Positions 26,666 to 35,239 of a stretch of DNA of 64,000 nucleotides are shown piece after piece. Under the pieces are notes generated by a model. It worked only from the letters and a program-made list of their open reading frames with translations, was not told the DNA's origin and did not search any database. Source of the DNA: Caballeronia sp. BR00000012568055 (lineage in GTDB: Bacteria > Pseudomonadota > Gammaproteobacteria > Burkholderiales > Burkholderiaceae); assembly GCF_029439455.1 (NCBI RefSeq), contig NZ_JAQFVG010000357.1, positions 96,102 through 160,101 on the forward strand, written 5' to 3'. The position numbers and the translations under genes are program-made. Positions within the stretch are counted from its first letter, which is position 1. Every line of letters starts with the position of its first letter.

Positions 26666-27469
26666 ATGTCGGCGAGACTTGCTGCGAACGGTTTGTTCTT
26701 CGCGCTGTGGGTGGCGGTGTGCGCCGCCGCGCCCGAATTCCTGTGGCAAGGGCTGTTTTCGCTATTCGGCCATTTCTCCCTGACCGATGCCGCCGCCGCG
26801 ATGTTCATCGGCGCGATTCTGGCGTTTTTTGTGGAACCCTTGCTCGAGCGTGCGCGCGGGTCATCGGGACATACGCGCAAGTCGCCTGCGTTCGCGGCCT
26901 GCGAAGCGCTGAGCTTCGCGTTCGTCGCGGTGTGCGTGCACGAAGCGATCACGGTCTATGTCGCCGCGAGTCACTCGAACGAGCAGGCGAGCGCAAATTT
27001 GGTGACGGCGGTATCGAACGCGCTGCAATGGGCGGCGATACCGTTTTTCATCACGCTCGCGTGGCTGGCGGCGCGCGGCCCGAAGTGGCTGATCTGGACG
27101 GCCGCGGTGGTCGCGCTCGTCGCGGGTTATCTGACGGCGGTGGCGTTCGAATGGCAAGCGCGCGTGCTGCTGACGACCATCATCCCCGCGCTCGCGATTC
27201 TGATCGCCGGATGCCTGATCGTGCGCGAACAATGGGACGTCACCACTTTCGGCCGATGCGCCCGCGCCACCGCCGTGATCGCGCTGACCTGGCTGGCGCT
27301 GACCGGCGCGCTTCAGGCCGTGTTGTGGCTGGCGAACGTGCAGGCGTTTCGTATCTACGAGCGTTCGGAATTGTGGAGCGATCTGCGGTTTTATATCGGC
27401 TGGGTGATCGGCTTGTTTGTGGCGCCGCCGGTGATTCCCGAGACGCCATTGCCTGTGAAGCGGCAGTGA
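26666..27469 (+). CDS. Integral membrane protein of unknown function
   Basis: 267 aa from the ATG at 26666 (GTG at 26660 is an alternative; GAGG upstream). About seven hydrophobic segments, for example ANGLFFALWVAVCAAA, AAMFIGAILAFFV, WAAIPFFITLAWLAARG, WTAAVVALVAGYLTAVAF, IIPALAILIAGCLIV, VIALTWLALTGALQAVLWL and FYIGWVIGLFVAPPVI. No known transporter motif. It starts 19 bases after the ligase gene and may be a late member of the aco transcript or an independent gene. Confidence 0.75.
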   Translation: MSARLAANGLFFALWVAVCAAAPEFLWQGLFSLFGHFSLTDAAAAMFIGAILAFFVEPLLERARGSSGHTRKSPAFAACEALSFAFVAVCVHEAITVYVAASHSNEQASANLVTAVSNALQWAAIPFFITLAWLAARGPKWLIWTAAVVALVAGYLTAVAFEWQARVLLTTIIPALAILIAGCLIVREQWDVTTFGRCARATAVIALTWLALTGALQAVLWLANVQAFRIYERSELWSDLRFYIGWVIGLFVAPPVIPETPLPVKRQ

Positions 27470-27505
27470 GTATGGAACGCGGGCTGGCGTTCTGTGGAGG
27501 GGAAA

Positions 27506-28093
27506 ATGGACAGTGGTGAAGCAAAGGTACGTTCCTGGACGATAGGCGGTTTGATCTTGCTCGGCGTCCTGGATGTCATTGTGGTCGCTGTCATGTTCTG
27601 TGACTTTCGGCACGCGGCCGCCGACAAACCGGTGATGGACACGCTGGTAAAAGGCCTCGGCATCATCGGCGCGTCGGCGTTTTTCGCATACAGGGTAGCG
27701 TCCGGAAGCCTTGCGGCTTCACTCAGCTTGACGATGGAAGTAACGCAGCATCGAACGGAAGATGGCGTGAAAGCCGCAACGACGCTGATCGTCGAGCGTG
27801 GCGACCTTTACTCCGTAGAGATCAAGGAGATTTATCTGCAGGTGAACGGCGGATATAGAACCGGCGTGCCCTTCAAGGCGGCCGGACGCGAAACGTATCA
27901 CCTGAGTCCGCATGAACGGACGCAATATGGCGTCTGGTGTTCATTGGAGGCCGGCAAGGAAAATATAGTGACGGCCGTGGTCGTGTACAAACAACAGTAC
28001 TTCCCTGCGCCAGAGGCCCATGCGTACGCGAGCGCGATTGTGTATGTGAAGCCGCACTGCAAAATCACGGCAGAAGCGGCTCCCCAAACTTAA
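27506..28093 (+). CDS. Membrane-anchored protein of unknown function
   Basis: 195 aa. GGAGGGG (27496-27502) fixes the ATG at 27506. Two hydrophobic segments (about residues 12-33, WTIGGLILLGVLDVIVVAVM; and 50-75, LGIIGASAFFAYRVASGSL) are followed by a soluble domain of mainly beta strands (TLIVERGDLYSVEIKEIYLQ and so on). Codon use is less G+C-rich than in its neighbours, which may hint at transfer. Its stop overlaps the stop of the convergent lipoprotein gene (TTAA). Confidence 0.7.
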   Translation: MDSGEAKVRSWTIGGLILLGVLDVIVVAVMFCDFRHAAADKPVMDTLVKGLGIIGASAFFAYRVASGSLAASLSLTMEVTQHRTEDGVKAATTLIVERGDLYSVEIKEIYLQVNGGYRTGVPFKAAGRETYHLSPHERTQYGVWCSLEAGKENIVTAVVVYKQQYFPAPEAHAYASAIVYVKPHCKITAEAAPQT

Positions 28094-28638
28094 TACGACC
28101 CCGGCGGCGGCTGCCACCCCGGAGGAGGCGGCGGAGGCGGCGGCGTGGTGTACGCCGCACCCGCCGATGGCTGCACGGTGCGCACGCCGCCACGCACCGG
28201 CACCTTATCGCCCGCTGCGTACATACATTGCAGATACGCGTAGTCGTAACGCTGCTGCACGTTATAGCCCGATGCCTGCGATGTGCCCATACCGATCGCG
28301 CTGCCGGTCAGCAAACCTGCGCCCGCGCCGATGGCCGCGCCCGTCCCGCCACCGAACGCCGCGCCCGCTGCCGCGCCCAGCGCCGTGCCGACCACCGCGC
28401 TTCCGACCGCGCTATTGGTCGCGGCTGTGTTGGCATCGACACCGCCGACCTGCTGCAAAGCGAACTGGCGACAGGAACCGTCGTCGGAGCGGAATTGATC
28501 GAATGTCTTGTTGGAACCCGGCAGCGCCATCACGCTCGGTCCGGTCGGCATCACGGTACAGGCCGAAAGTGATACGCCGAGCGCCGCGAGAATCAGCGCG
28601 AGCCGTGATGTGTTCGTGTTCATGCGAAATCGCTTCAT
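28090..28638 (-). CDS. Glycine-zipper lipoprotein
   Basis: 182 aa. Lipoprotein signal ending in the lipobox LSAC (Cys27). Residues about 75-125 contain Gly/Ala-rich repeats (VVGTALGAAAGAAFGGGTGA, AIGAGAGLLTGSAIGMG) of the glycine-zipper type, which can insert in or lie on a membrane. The end is a run of prolines (PPPPPPPPGWQPPPG). It is likely outer-membrane-attached and structural. The ATG at 28638 is preferred over 28623 because of AGGCGAG upstream. It lies 7 bases after a second envelope gene on the same strand. Confidence 0.85.
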   Translation of the reverse strand: MKRFRMNTNTSRLALILAALGVSLSACTVMPTGPSVMALPGSNKTFDQFRSDDGSCRQFALQQVGGVDANTAATNSAVGSAVVGTALGAAAGAAFGGGTGAAIGAGAGLLTGSAIGMGTSQASGYNVQQRYDYAYLQCMYAAGDKVPVRGGVRTVQPSAGAAYTTPPPPPPPPGWQPPPGSY

Positions 28639-28645
28639 GGCTCGC

Positions 28646-29008
28646 CTAGTTCGATGGCTGCGGCGACGCAGGCACTTCGCGCCATCCGCTGCTGCATTGC
28701 TTCACATACGGGTAGTACGCCTTCGCGGACTCGCAGTAGTACCACGTGCCGGGCTGCTGCGCGGGCGCGCCGGGATCGGCGGCGGGCGCTTGTCCCTGTT
28801 CGACGTAGGTGACCGGCGCGGGCGGCTGGGGCGGCGCGACATAAACGGGCGGCGGCGGATAGTAGTAATACGGCACAGGCGGCGCGTACGGGTAATAAAC
28901 CGGTCCGCCGACATACACGCCGACGCGGGCCCACGCATACGCGTTGCCGGCGATACAAGCCGTGCCGACGACCGACAGCGCGATCAAAGCCTTGATGAGG
29001 CGGTTCAC
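28646..29008 (-). CDS. Exported proline/tyrosine-rich protein
   Basis: 120 aa from GTG at 29008, chosen because GGAGAC lies 7 bases upstream. Signal peptide about residues 1-24 (LIKALIALSVVGTACIAGNAYA). The mature part is full of Pro and Tyr (VGGPVYYPYAPPVPYYYYPP), then an Ala/Pro linker and a C-terminal segment with two cysteines (WYYCESAKAYYPYVKQCSSGW). Proteins with this ending are common small envelope proteins in Burkholderia relatives; function unknown. Probably cotranscribed with the glycine-zipper lipoprotein. Confidence 0.8.
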   Translation of the reverse strand: MNRLIKALIALSVVGTACIAGNAYAWARVGVYVGGPVYYPYAPPVPYYYYPPPPVYVAPPQPPAPVTYVEQGQAPAADPGAPAQQPGTWYYCESAKAYYPYVKQCSSGWREVPASPQPSN

Positions 29009-29191
29009 GACGGTCTCCAGAAAAAATGTTCGCTGATTCGGGATGTCCGGCAAATTCCGGACTCCCTTGCTGCCGTTGAGCGGCCGATGTCGGCCCAATA
29101 TCAAACGCTAAGCCACTTCGAAGAGAATTTCAATTACACGCACTGGCGCGAATTTTTCTGGCTGTTACGAGATAACAAAGCGTTGAAAGTT

Positions 29192-29947
29192 TTAAGCATG
29201 CACTACGCTGATTCCCGCCTTCTCCAGCGGCTCAGTGAGCTTCGTATCGGTCGATGCTTCGACGATCACGGTCTGCGCCAGCTCGATCCCGCCAATCCGA
29301 TACGCCGACGCCGCATTCAACTTCGCCGCCGATGCGAGCACCACGGTTTCCGCCGCCCGCGCCGCCAACGCGCGTTTGACGTGCGCTTCTTCGAAATCGC
29401 CAGTCGATAAACCCGCTTGCGCGTGCACGCCGGTGACGCCCATGAAATACAGATCGGCGTTGATATGCGACATCGCTTCGACGGCAGCGGCGCCGACCGT
29501 GACGATGGAGTGCTTGTACAGCTTGCCGCCGATCAACACGACATCGACCGATGGATGTTCGGCCAGCGCGACTGCCACGCTCGGACTATGCGTGACGACC
29601 GTCGCCGCGAGATTCGCGGGCAATTGCTGCACGAGCAGCGCGGACGTGGTGCCGCCGTCGATGATGACGACCTGACCCGGCGCGATCATCTCCGCCGCGC
29701 GCCGCGCGATTTGCCGCTTCGCGTCCGACTCCATTTCCTGCCGCCGCGCGAACGATGCCGTAGCCGGCGACGCGGGCAGCGCGCCGCCGTGTACGCGTTG
29801 CAGCAGACCTTCGGCGGCAAGCTCGCGCAGATCGCGCCGCACGGTGTCTTCGGACACGCCGAAGCTCGCACTGAGTTCCGTCGCCAGCACGTGGCCGTCG
29901 CGTTTGAGCGCGTCGAGGATGGCTTTCTTGCGTTGGCTCGTCAACAT
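29192..29947 (-). CDS. DeoR-family transcriptional regulator
   Basis: 251 aa. N-terminal DeoR helix-turn-helix: QRKKAILDALKRDGHVLATE, then FGVSEDTVRRDLRELAAEG and LLQRVHGGA, the family signature. The C-terminal DeoRC sensor domain has IIDGGTTSALLVQQLP and VVLIGGKLYKHSIVTVG, which resembles sugar-phosphate isomerases; the ligand is probably a phosphorylated sugar. It is divergent from nudK, with repeated TTGCACGAAA boxes in between. Confidence 0.92.
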   Translation of the reverse strand: MLTSQRKKAILDALKRDGHVLATELSASFGVSEDTVRRDLRELAAEGLLQRVHGGALPASPATASFARRQEMESDAKRQIARRAAEMIAPGQVVIIDGGTTSALLVQQLPANLAATVVTHSPSVAVALAEHPSVDVVLIGGKLYKHSIVTVGAAAVEAMSHINADLYFMGVTGVHAQAGLSTGDFEEAHVKRALAARAAETVVLASAAKLNAASAYRIGGIELAQTVIVEASTDTKLTEPLEKAGISVVHA

Positions 29948-29950
29948 AGG

Positions 29951-29988
29951 TTTGCACGAAATATCTTGATATTGCACGAAACTGCACG
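29951..29988. promoter_or_regulatory. Candidate DeoR operator repeats
   Basis: TTGCACGAAA at 29952-29961 and 29972-29981, exactly 20 bp apart, plus a partial CTGCACG at 29982-29988; a short dyad ATATC-TT-GATAT lies between the two full copies. The repeats sit just before the deoR-type start and in the divergent nudK promoter. Confidence 0.65.
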
Positions 29989-30031
29989 CTACCATGATCG
30001 CATCGAAAAGTCGATGAGGAGACCAATCACC

Positions 30032-30625
30032 ATGAGCAAGACCCAGGAACGCGTGCGCGTACTCGATACCACCATCCTGTCGGACGACTGGTACGTGCTG
30101 CGAAAAGTGACCTTCGATTTTCAGCGGCGCGATGGCACGTGGCAGCGTCAGAGTCGCGAAACGTACGATCGCGGCAATGGCGCGACCATTCTTCTGCATA
30201 ACCCGAAGACCGGCACGGTGCTGCTGACGCGCCAGTTCCGCATGCCCGCGTTCGTCAACGATCACGACGGCATGCTGATCGAAGCGCCGGGCGGATTGCT
30301 CGATAACGCGTCACCGGAGGACCGGATTCGCGCGGAAGTGGAAGAGGAGACGGGTTATCGCGTGCAACACATCGAAAAGGTTTTCGAGGCGTTTATGAGT
30401 CCGGGATCGGTGACCGAGAAGCTTTACTTCTATCTCGGCGAATACGACGGTTCAATGCGCGTGAATGATGGCGGCGGCGTGGCGGAAGAGGGCGAGGAAA
30501 TCGAAGTGCTCGAAGTGCCGTTAAGCGAAGCGATGAAGATGATCGAGCGCGGGGAGATCATGGATGGCAAGACGATTATGTTGTTGCAGCATGTGGCGCT
30601 CAGGCAAGCAACGAAACCGCTTTAA
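30032..30625 (+). CDS. nudK: NudK-type Nudix hydrolase (GDP-mannose pyrophosphatase family)
   Basis: 197 aa. The Nudix box is APGGLLDNASPEDRIRAEVE followed by EETGY. The segment FEAFMSPGSVTEKLYFYLGEY and the C-terminus (GGGVAEEGEEIEVLEVPL, IMDGKTIMLLQ) match Escherichia coli NudK, which cleaves GDP-mannose. GAGGAGA lies 9 bases before the ATG. Divergent from a DeoR regulator that may control it. Its last 26 bases overlap the convergent modC end. Confidence 0.9.
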   Translation: MSKTQERVRVLDTTILSDDWYVLRKVTFDFQRRDGTWQRQSRETYDRGNGATILLHNPKTGTVLLTRQFRMPAFVNDHDGMLIEAPGGLLDNASPEDRIRAEVEEETGYRVQHIEKVFEAFMSPGSVTEKLYFYLGEYDGSMRVNDGGGVAEEGEEIEVLEVPLSEAMKMIERGEIMDGKTIMLLQHVALRQATKPL

Positions 30626-31721
30626 CCTGGGCCCAAACCTGCATCCCGACTTTGATCTCCAGCCTTTCGATCGAATATCGCGTAATCCGCGCGAGCAGCG
30701 GCGAGCCATCGACATCGAGACGCACGACCACTTGCGCGGGCGTGGCATCGTCGGCGATTTCGATCACTTTGGCGGGCAGCACGTTCAGCACGCTGCTGAA
30801 TTCGTGTTCGTAGATGCCGGTCATCAGACTCACGTCACGCGCTTTCACGGTGATGCGCATTGGCTTGCCCGCATCGAGCGGAGCGTGGACGAATTTGAGC
30901 GCAGCGCGGTTGCCGGGCAGCATCAAAGAGAGCAGACCGTATCGGCTGTCGTGATCCGCGACCACGCCTTCCAGCACGACGGAAGCATCGTCGATAAAAG
31001 CGAGCGGCAGGTCCAGACGCGCGAGCGTATCGGCGATCGGGCCGCTGGCGAGCGCGCGGCCCGCTTCGAGCAGCACCAGATGATCGGCCAGCCGCGCCAC
31101 TTCTTCGGGCGCGTGGCTGACGTAGAGCATCGGGATATCGAGTTCGTCGTGAAGGCGTTCGAGGTACGGCAGGATTTCGAGCTTGCGTTTCTGATCGAGC
31201 GATGCAAGCGGTTCATCGAGCAAAAGTAATCGCGGACTCGTCAGCAGCGCCCGCGCGATCCCCACGCGCTGCCGCTCGCCGCCCGACAATCCCGCCGGCA
31301 TGCGCTCAAGCAGTTGCCCGATGCCGAGCAGTTCCGCCGCCTGCGCCAGATCGACGCGACGCTGCGCGGCCGGCACGCGCTCGAGGCCGTATCGCAGATT
31401 CTTCTGCACGCTCAAGTGCGGAAACAGGCTCGCTTCCTGAAAGACGTAGCCGAGCGGGCGCTTGTGCGTCGGCAGAAAAATGTCGCGTTCGGTATCGAGC
31501 CAGACTTCGCCGTTGACGACGAGCTTGCCTTGCTTCGGCCGCGCCAGTCCCGCAAGACATCGCAATAACGTAGTCTTGCCCGAACCCGAATGGCCGAAGA
31601 TCGCGGTCACGCCGCGTCCGGGCAAAGTGAGATCGAGATCGAGCGTGAAGTCGTGATGATCGACCAAAAAGCGCGCTTCGATTGCGCTGGCGGAATCGCG
31701 TTGAGAAGCGAGTTCAGACAT
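30600..31721 (-). CDS. modC: Molybdate ABC transporter ATPase ModC
   Basis: 373 aa. Walker A GHSGSGKT (43-50), signature LSGGERQ (145-151), Walker B LLLLDE (165-170), and a C-terminal MOP/TOBE-like domain (about 300-370: MRITVKARDVSLMTG ... LPAKVIEIADD), which binds molybdate or tungstate and is typical of ModC. It powers ModB in the inner membrane. The ATG overlaps the modB end by 8 bases. The 3' end overlaps nudK tail to tail. Confidence 0.95.
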   Translation of the reverse strand: MSELASQRDSASAIEARFLVDHHDFTLDLDLTLPGRGVTAIFGHSGSGKTTLLRCLAGLARPKQGKLVVNGEVWLDTERDIFLPTHKRPLGYVFQEASLFPHLSVQKNLRYGLERVPAAQRRVDLAQAAELLGIGQLLERMPAGLSGGERQRVGIARALLTSPRLLLLDEPLASLDQKRKLEILPYLERLHDELDIPMLYVSHAPEEVARLADHLVLLEAGRALASGPIADTLARLDLPLAFIDDASVVLEGVVADHDSRYGLLSLMLPGNRAALKFVHAPLDAGKPMRITVKARDVSLMTGIYEHEFSSVLNVLPAKVIEIADDATPAQVVVRLDVDGSPLLARITRYSIERLEIKVGMQVWAQVKAVSLLA

Positions 31722-32400
31722 GAGCCGATGCAGTCCGTCTGCGCGAGTAAAGCAGCAGAAGAATGATGAACGAAAACACCACCATGCCGCCCGCGAGCCA
31801 GTGCGCCTGCGCGTATTCGAGCGCTTCGACGTGATCGTAAATCTGCACGGAGACCACGCGCGTCCTGCCCGGAATATTGCCGCCGATCATCAGCACCACG
31901 CCGAATTCGCCGACGGTATGCGCAAAGCCGAGAATCGTCGCCGTGACGATGCCCGGCCGCGCGAGCGGCAGCGCCACCGTGAAAAATGTATCCCACGGTC
32001 CGGCGCGTAACGTGGCTGCAGCTTCCAGCGGACGGCTGCCGATGGCATCGAACGCGTTCTGCAAGGGCTGCACGACGAAGGGCATCGAATAGATGACGGA
32101 GCCGCACACGAGACCCGCGAACGTGAACGGCAACAAGCCGATGCCCAGCGTCTGCGTGAACTTGCCGACCACGCCGTTCGGTCCCATCAACACGAGCAGA
32201 TAGAAGCCGATGACCGTCGGCGGCAGCACCAGCGGCAGCGCCACCACCGCGCCGACGATGCCCTTCATGCGCGAGCGCGTGCGTGCAAGCCACCACGCGA
32301 TCGGCGTGCCGATGACGAGCAACAGCGCCGTCGTCAGCGACGCCAGTTCCAGCGTCAGCGTGACGGCCTGAATATCGGCGCTATCGAACGGCAAGAGCAT
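31714..32400 (-). CDS. modB: Molybdate ABC transporter permease ModB
   Basis: 228 aa, about five membrane segments. LTLELASLTTALLLVIGTPI, VVALPLVLPPTVIGFYLLVL and the EAA loop DAIGSRPLEAAATLRAGPWD are classic for ModB. It forms the molybdate channel with ModC. It starts 6 bases after the modA stop, within a modABC operon. Confidence 0.95.
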   Translation of the reverse strand: MLLPFDSADIQAVTLTLELASLTTALLLVIGTPIAWWLARTRSRMKGIVGAVVALPLVLPPTVIGFYLLVLMGPNGVVGKFTQTLGIGLLPFTFAGLVCGSVIYSMPFVVQPLQNAFDAIGSRPLEAAATLRAGPWDTFFTVALPLARPGIVTATILGFAHTVGEFGVVLMIGGNIPGRTRVVSVQIYDHVEALEYAQAHWLAGGMVVFSFIILLLLYSRRRTASAHV

Positions 32401-32406
32401 TGCGAA

Positions 32407-33162
32407 TTACAGTTGATAGCCGAATGATTTGATGACGGCAGCCGCCTTCGGACCCTTCAGATAGTCTTCGAATTGCTTCGCGACCGGATTGTCCTTGCCC
32501 TTGTTCAGGATGACCGCGTCCTGCTTGATCGGTTCGTGAAGATCGGCGGGCACGAGCCATGCGGAGCCGTTCGTGATTTTGCCGTCCTTGTAGATTTGCG
32601 ACAGCGCGACGAAGCCCAGTTCCGCGTTGCCGGTCGCGACGAACTGCTGCGTCTGCGAGATGTTCTGACCTTCGACGACCTTCGGCTTGATCGCATCGGT
32701 CAGGCCGAGTTTGTCGAGCGTCTGATAAGCGGCGAGGCCATACGGCGCGGCTTTCGGATTGGCAATCGCGATGTGCGTGAACGCGTTCTTCTTCAGCACG
32801 TCGCCTTTGTCATCGACATAACCGTCTTTCGCCGACCACAGCGCGAGCGCGCCGGTGGCGTACGTGAAGCGGCTGCCCGGCACGGTCATGCCTTCTTTTT
32901 CGAGCTTGGCGGGCGTGGTGTCATCGGCGGCGAGGAACACTTCGAAGGGCGCGCCGTTCTTGATCTGCGCGTAGAACTGGCCGGTCGCACCGAACGATGC
33001 CACCACCTTATTGCCGGTGTCCTTCTCAAAATCGGCGGCGATGGCTTGCACGGGCGCAGTGAAATTGGCCGCGACGGCGACCTGCACTTCACCGGCAAAT
33101 GCCGACGATGCAGCCGCGCCGATCGCGACGGCAAGCAAGGCGCGCAAGAGACGAGTCTTCAC
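32407..33162 (-). CDS. modA: Periplasmic molybdate-binding protein ModA
   Basis: 251 aa from GTG at 33162 (AGGAG 7 bases upstream). Signal peptide residues 1-23 (LLRALLAVAIGAAASSAFA). The mature protein has VAVAANFTAPVQAIAADFEK, SFGATGQFYAQIKNGAPFEV and FLAADDTTPAKL, the oxyanion-binding segments of ModA. It captures molybdate (or tungstate) in the periplasm for ModBC. It is the first gene of modABC, with a ModE-type box about 75 bases upstream of the start. Confidence 0.95.
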   Translation of the reverse strand: MKTRLLRALLAVAIGAAASSAFAGEVQVAVAANFTAPVQAIAADFEKDTGNKVVASFGATGQFYAQIKNGAPFEVFLAADDTTPAKLEKEGMTVPGSRFTYATGALALWSAKDGYVDDKGDVLKKNAFTHIAIANPKAAPYGLAAYQTLDKLGLTDAIKPKVVEGQNISQTQQFVATGNAELGFVALSQIYKDGKITNGSAWLVPADLHEPIKQDAVILNKGKDNPVAKQFEDYLKGPKAAAVIKSFGYQL

Positions 33163-33236
33163 GTAAAGCTCCTGTATTTTGTTGATTGGGCTTCTTGATG
33201 ACGCTGCCGCAGGTCCAGAGCGGGCGCGGTGCGCAC

Positions 33237-33260
33237 CGTAATATATACGACTATATTGCG
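33237..33260. promoter_or_regulatory. ModE-type molybdate box
   Basis: CGTAATATA-TACGAC-TATATTGCG: 9-bp half sites that match as an inverted repeat at 8 of 9 positions around a 6-base spacer, the layout of known ModE sites (half-site close to CGnTATATA). It would shut off modABC when molybdate is plentiful. No modE gene is present in the window. Confidence 0.8.
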
Positions 33261-33451
33261 TTCGCGCATGTCCGCCCCGTGACATGATGGGTATTGGACT
33301 GATCGGATGATTGTGTGCTTTTGGCTTTGTGAGTGTGGCTCATAGATATGAGTTGACCTTCCAGCCATTTTTAGTCGAAACTTATTGAACGACGCGGCGA
33401 ATCATCGACTTAAAACTGAGCGATGCTCAATTCAGCCGCAGGAGACGACTC

Positions 33452-34249
33452 ATGACCGATGCAATGAATCTGCAACGCCTGAAGATCGCGGTAGACGGGC
33501 GCATCGCGCGCGTGACGCTGGATCGGCCCGATGTGCGCAACGCGTTCGACGACGCCACCATCGTCGAACTGACCGCCGCTTTCCGCGCGCTCAACGACGA
33601 CGCCACCGTGCGCGTGATCGTGCTCGCGGCAAACGGCCCGGCGTTCTGCGCGGGCGCGGACCTCAATTACATGAAGCGCATGGCGGACTATTCGGAAGCG
33701 GAAAATCGCGCCGATGCACTGAGTCTCGCGACCATGCTCAACACCATTTACACGAGCGCGAAGCCCGTAATCGCGCGCGTCCAGGGCGATGCCTACGCGG
33801 GCGGCATGGGCCTGGTCGCCGCGTGCGATATCGCGGTGACGGCGGACAGCGCGCAGTTTTGTCTGTCGGAAGCGCGGCTTGGTTTGATGCCCGCGACCAT
33901 CGCCCCGTACGTGATTCGCGCGATGGGCGCGCGCGCCGCGCATCGCTACTTCGTGACGGCCGAACGTTTCGATGCAAACGAAGCGCTGCGCATCGGCTTC
34001 GTGCATCAGATCGCCAGCGCCGATCAACTCGATGCGACCGTCGATGCGATCGCGAGTGCGGTGGCATCGAATAGTCCGAATGCGGTGCGCGAGTGCAAGT
34101 TACTTGTCGCGGATCTCGCGGAAAAGACCATCGACGAAGCGCTGATTGCGGATACGGCGGAACGTATTGCGCGGATTCGTGCATCGGATGAAGGGCGCGA
34201 GGGCGTGCGCAGTTTCCTCGAAAAGCGCAAGCCTTCGTGGCTCGCGTAG
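33452..34249 (+). CDS. Enoyl-CoA hydratase family protein, methylglutaconyl-CoA hydratase-like
   Basis: 265 aa crotonase-fold protein. RVTLDRPDVRNAFDD, the oxyanion-hole segments FCAGADLNYMKRM (about 67-79) and GDAYAGGMGLVAACDIAVT (about 109-127), and SEARLGLMPATIAPYV are those of LiuC/AtuC-type hydratases acting in leucine or isoprenoid breakdown, where 3-methylglutaconyl-CoA becomes HMG-CoA. AGGAGAC is upstream of the ATG. No other liu genes are adjacent; the two HMG-CoA-lyase-like genes of the window are 18 and 25 kb away. Substrate uncertain. Confidence 0.85.
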   Translation: MTDAMNLQRLKIAVDGRIARVTLDRPDVRNAFDDATIVELTAAFRALNDDATVRVIVLAANGPAFCAGADLNYMKRMADYSEAENRADALSLATMLNTIYTSAKPVIARVQGDAYAGGMGLVAACDIAVTADSAQFCLSEARLGLMPATIAPYVIRAMGARAAHRYFVTAERFDANEALRIGFVHQIASADQLDATVDAIASAVASNSPNAVRECKLLVADLAEKTIDEALIADTAERIARIRASDEGREGVRSFLEKRKPSWLA

Positions 34250-34255
34250 ACGCAG

Positions 34256-34921
34256 ATGATTACGCTGCATCATTGCGTCAGCGCGCGTTCGTTCAGGCCG
34301 CTTTGGGCGCTGGAAGAAATCGGTGTGCCGTATGAATTGAAGATGCTGCCGTTTCCGCCGCGCGTGCATGCGCGCGCGTTCATGGAGGTGAATCCGCTCG
34401 GCACCATTCCCGCTTTCATCGACGATGCGCTTTTCATGACCGAATCCGCCGCGATCTGCCAGTATCTGGCGGCGCGCTATTCGCCGGGCGCGCTCGATGT
34501 TGCCCCGCATGAAGCGGAGTTCGGGCGCTATCTCAACTTCCTGCATTTCGGCGAAGCGACGCTCACGTTTCCGCAGACGCTTGTGCTTCGATACACGCAG
34601 TTGGAACCGCCGGAGCGTCGTCAGCCGCAAGTCGCTGAAGACTATGCGAAGTGGTTTCTGTCGCGATTGAGCAAGCTCGCGCCCTTGCTCGAACAACAGG
34701 ACTATCTCTGCGCGGGCCGCTTTACGGCTGCGGACATTTCCGTCGGCTATGCGCTGATGCTGGCGCAGCATATTGGTCTCGATGATCGCTTCGCGCCGCC
34801 CATCGCACAGTATTGGACGCGCTTGCAGGCACGCGACGGCTTTATCCGCGCGATGCGTGCACAGGACGCCGCCGCTCGAGCGCAAGGCGTCTCCCCGCTC
34901 GCCGCCCCCGATACCCGCTGA
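34256..34921 (+). CDS. Glutathione S-transferase family protein
   Basis: 221 aa. Thioredoxin-like N-terminus ITLHHCVSARSFRPLWALEE, then NPLGTIPAFID and MTESAAICQYLAARY for glutathione binding; all-alpha domain about residues 90-205 with CAGRFTAADISVGYAL. It lies 6 bases after the hydratase stop, so the two form an operon. Such pairs occur in aromatic or lipid catabolism, but no substrate is evident. Confidence 0.9.
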   Translation: MITLHHCVSARSFRPLWALEEIGVPYELKMLPFPPRVHARAFMEVNPLGTIPAFIDDALFMTESAAICQYLAARYSPGALDVAPHEAEFGRYLNFLHFGEATLTFPQTLVLRYTQLEPPERRQPQVAEDYAKWFLSRLSKLAPLLEQQDYLCAGRFTAADISVGYALMLAQHIGLDDRFAPPIAQYWTRLQARDGFIRAMRAQDAAARAQGVSPLAAPDTR

Positions 34922-35053
34922 TCTCACCCTCCTTCAAGTCCCTCCGTCGGTAGGGTCGTGCGAAACGCCGCGCGGCCTTAACCTTCATCTCAAGCGCTGA
35001 CGTTCAAGGCGCAAAAAACGGAAACGGGGGTTTCACTTGACGAGGCACCGGCT

Positions 35054-35239
35054 ATGTACGTCCTATCCTGGCTCTTTGCGATGTTGATCGCGTTGCTTGC
35101 GACCAGCACGATCGTATTCGCGCTGCCGCAGTCGGCATCCGATGAACTCAGCGCGGCAACCGCACCGCAATCGATCTTCAGCGTCGAGACCAATCGCATG
35201 AGCACGTTGTTTGCCTCGTGCGCGACGGATCAGGACTAG
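35054..35239 (+). CDS. Small membrane or exported peptide (uncertain)
   Basis: 61 aa. The first 24 residues are hydrophobic (YVLSWLFAMLIALLATSTIV) and look like a signal peptide or anchor; the rest is short, polar and mildly acidic with one cysteine. Only a weak GAGG lies before the ATG. It could be a real small envelope protein or a chance frame in a long gap. Confidence 0.4.
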   Translation: MYVLSWLFAMLIALLATSTIVFALPQSASDELSAATAPQSIFSVETNRMSTLFASCATDQD

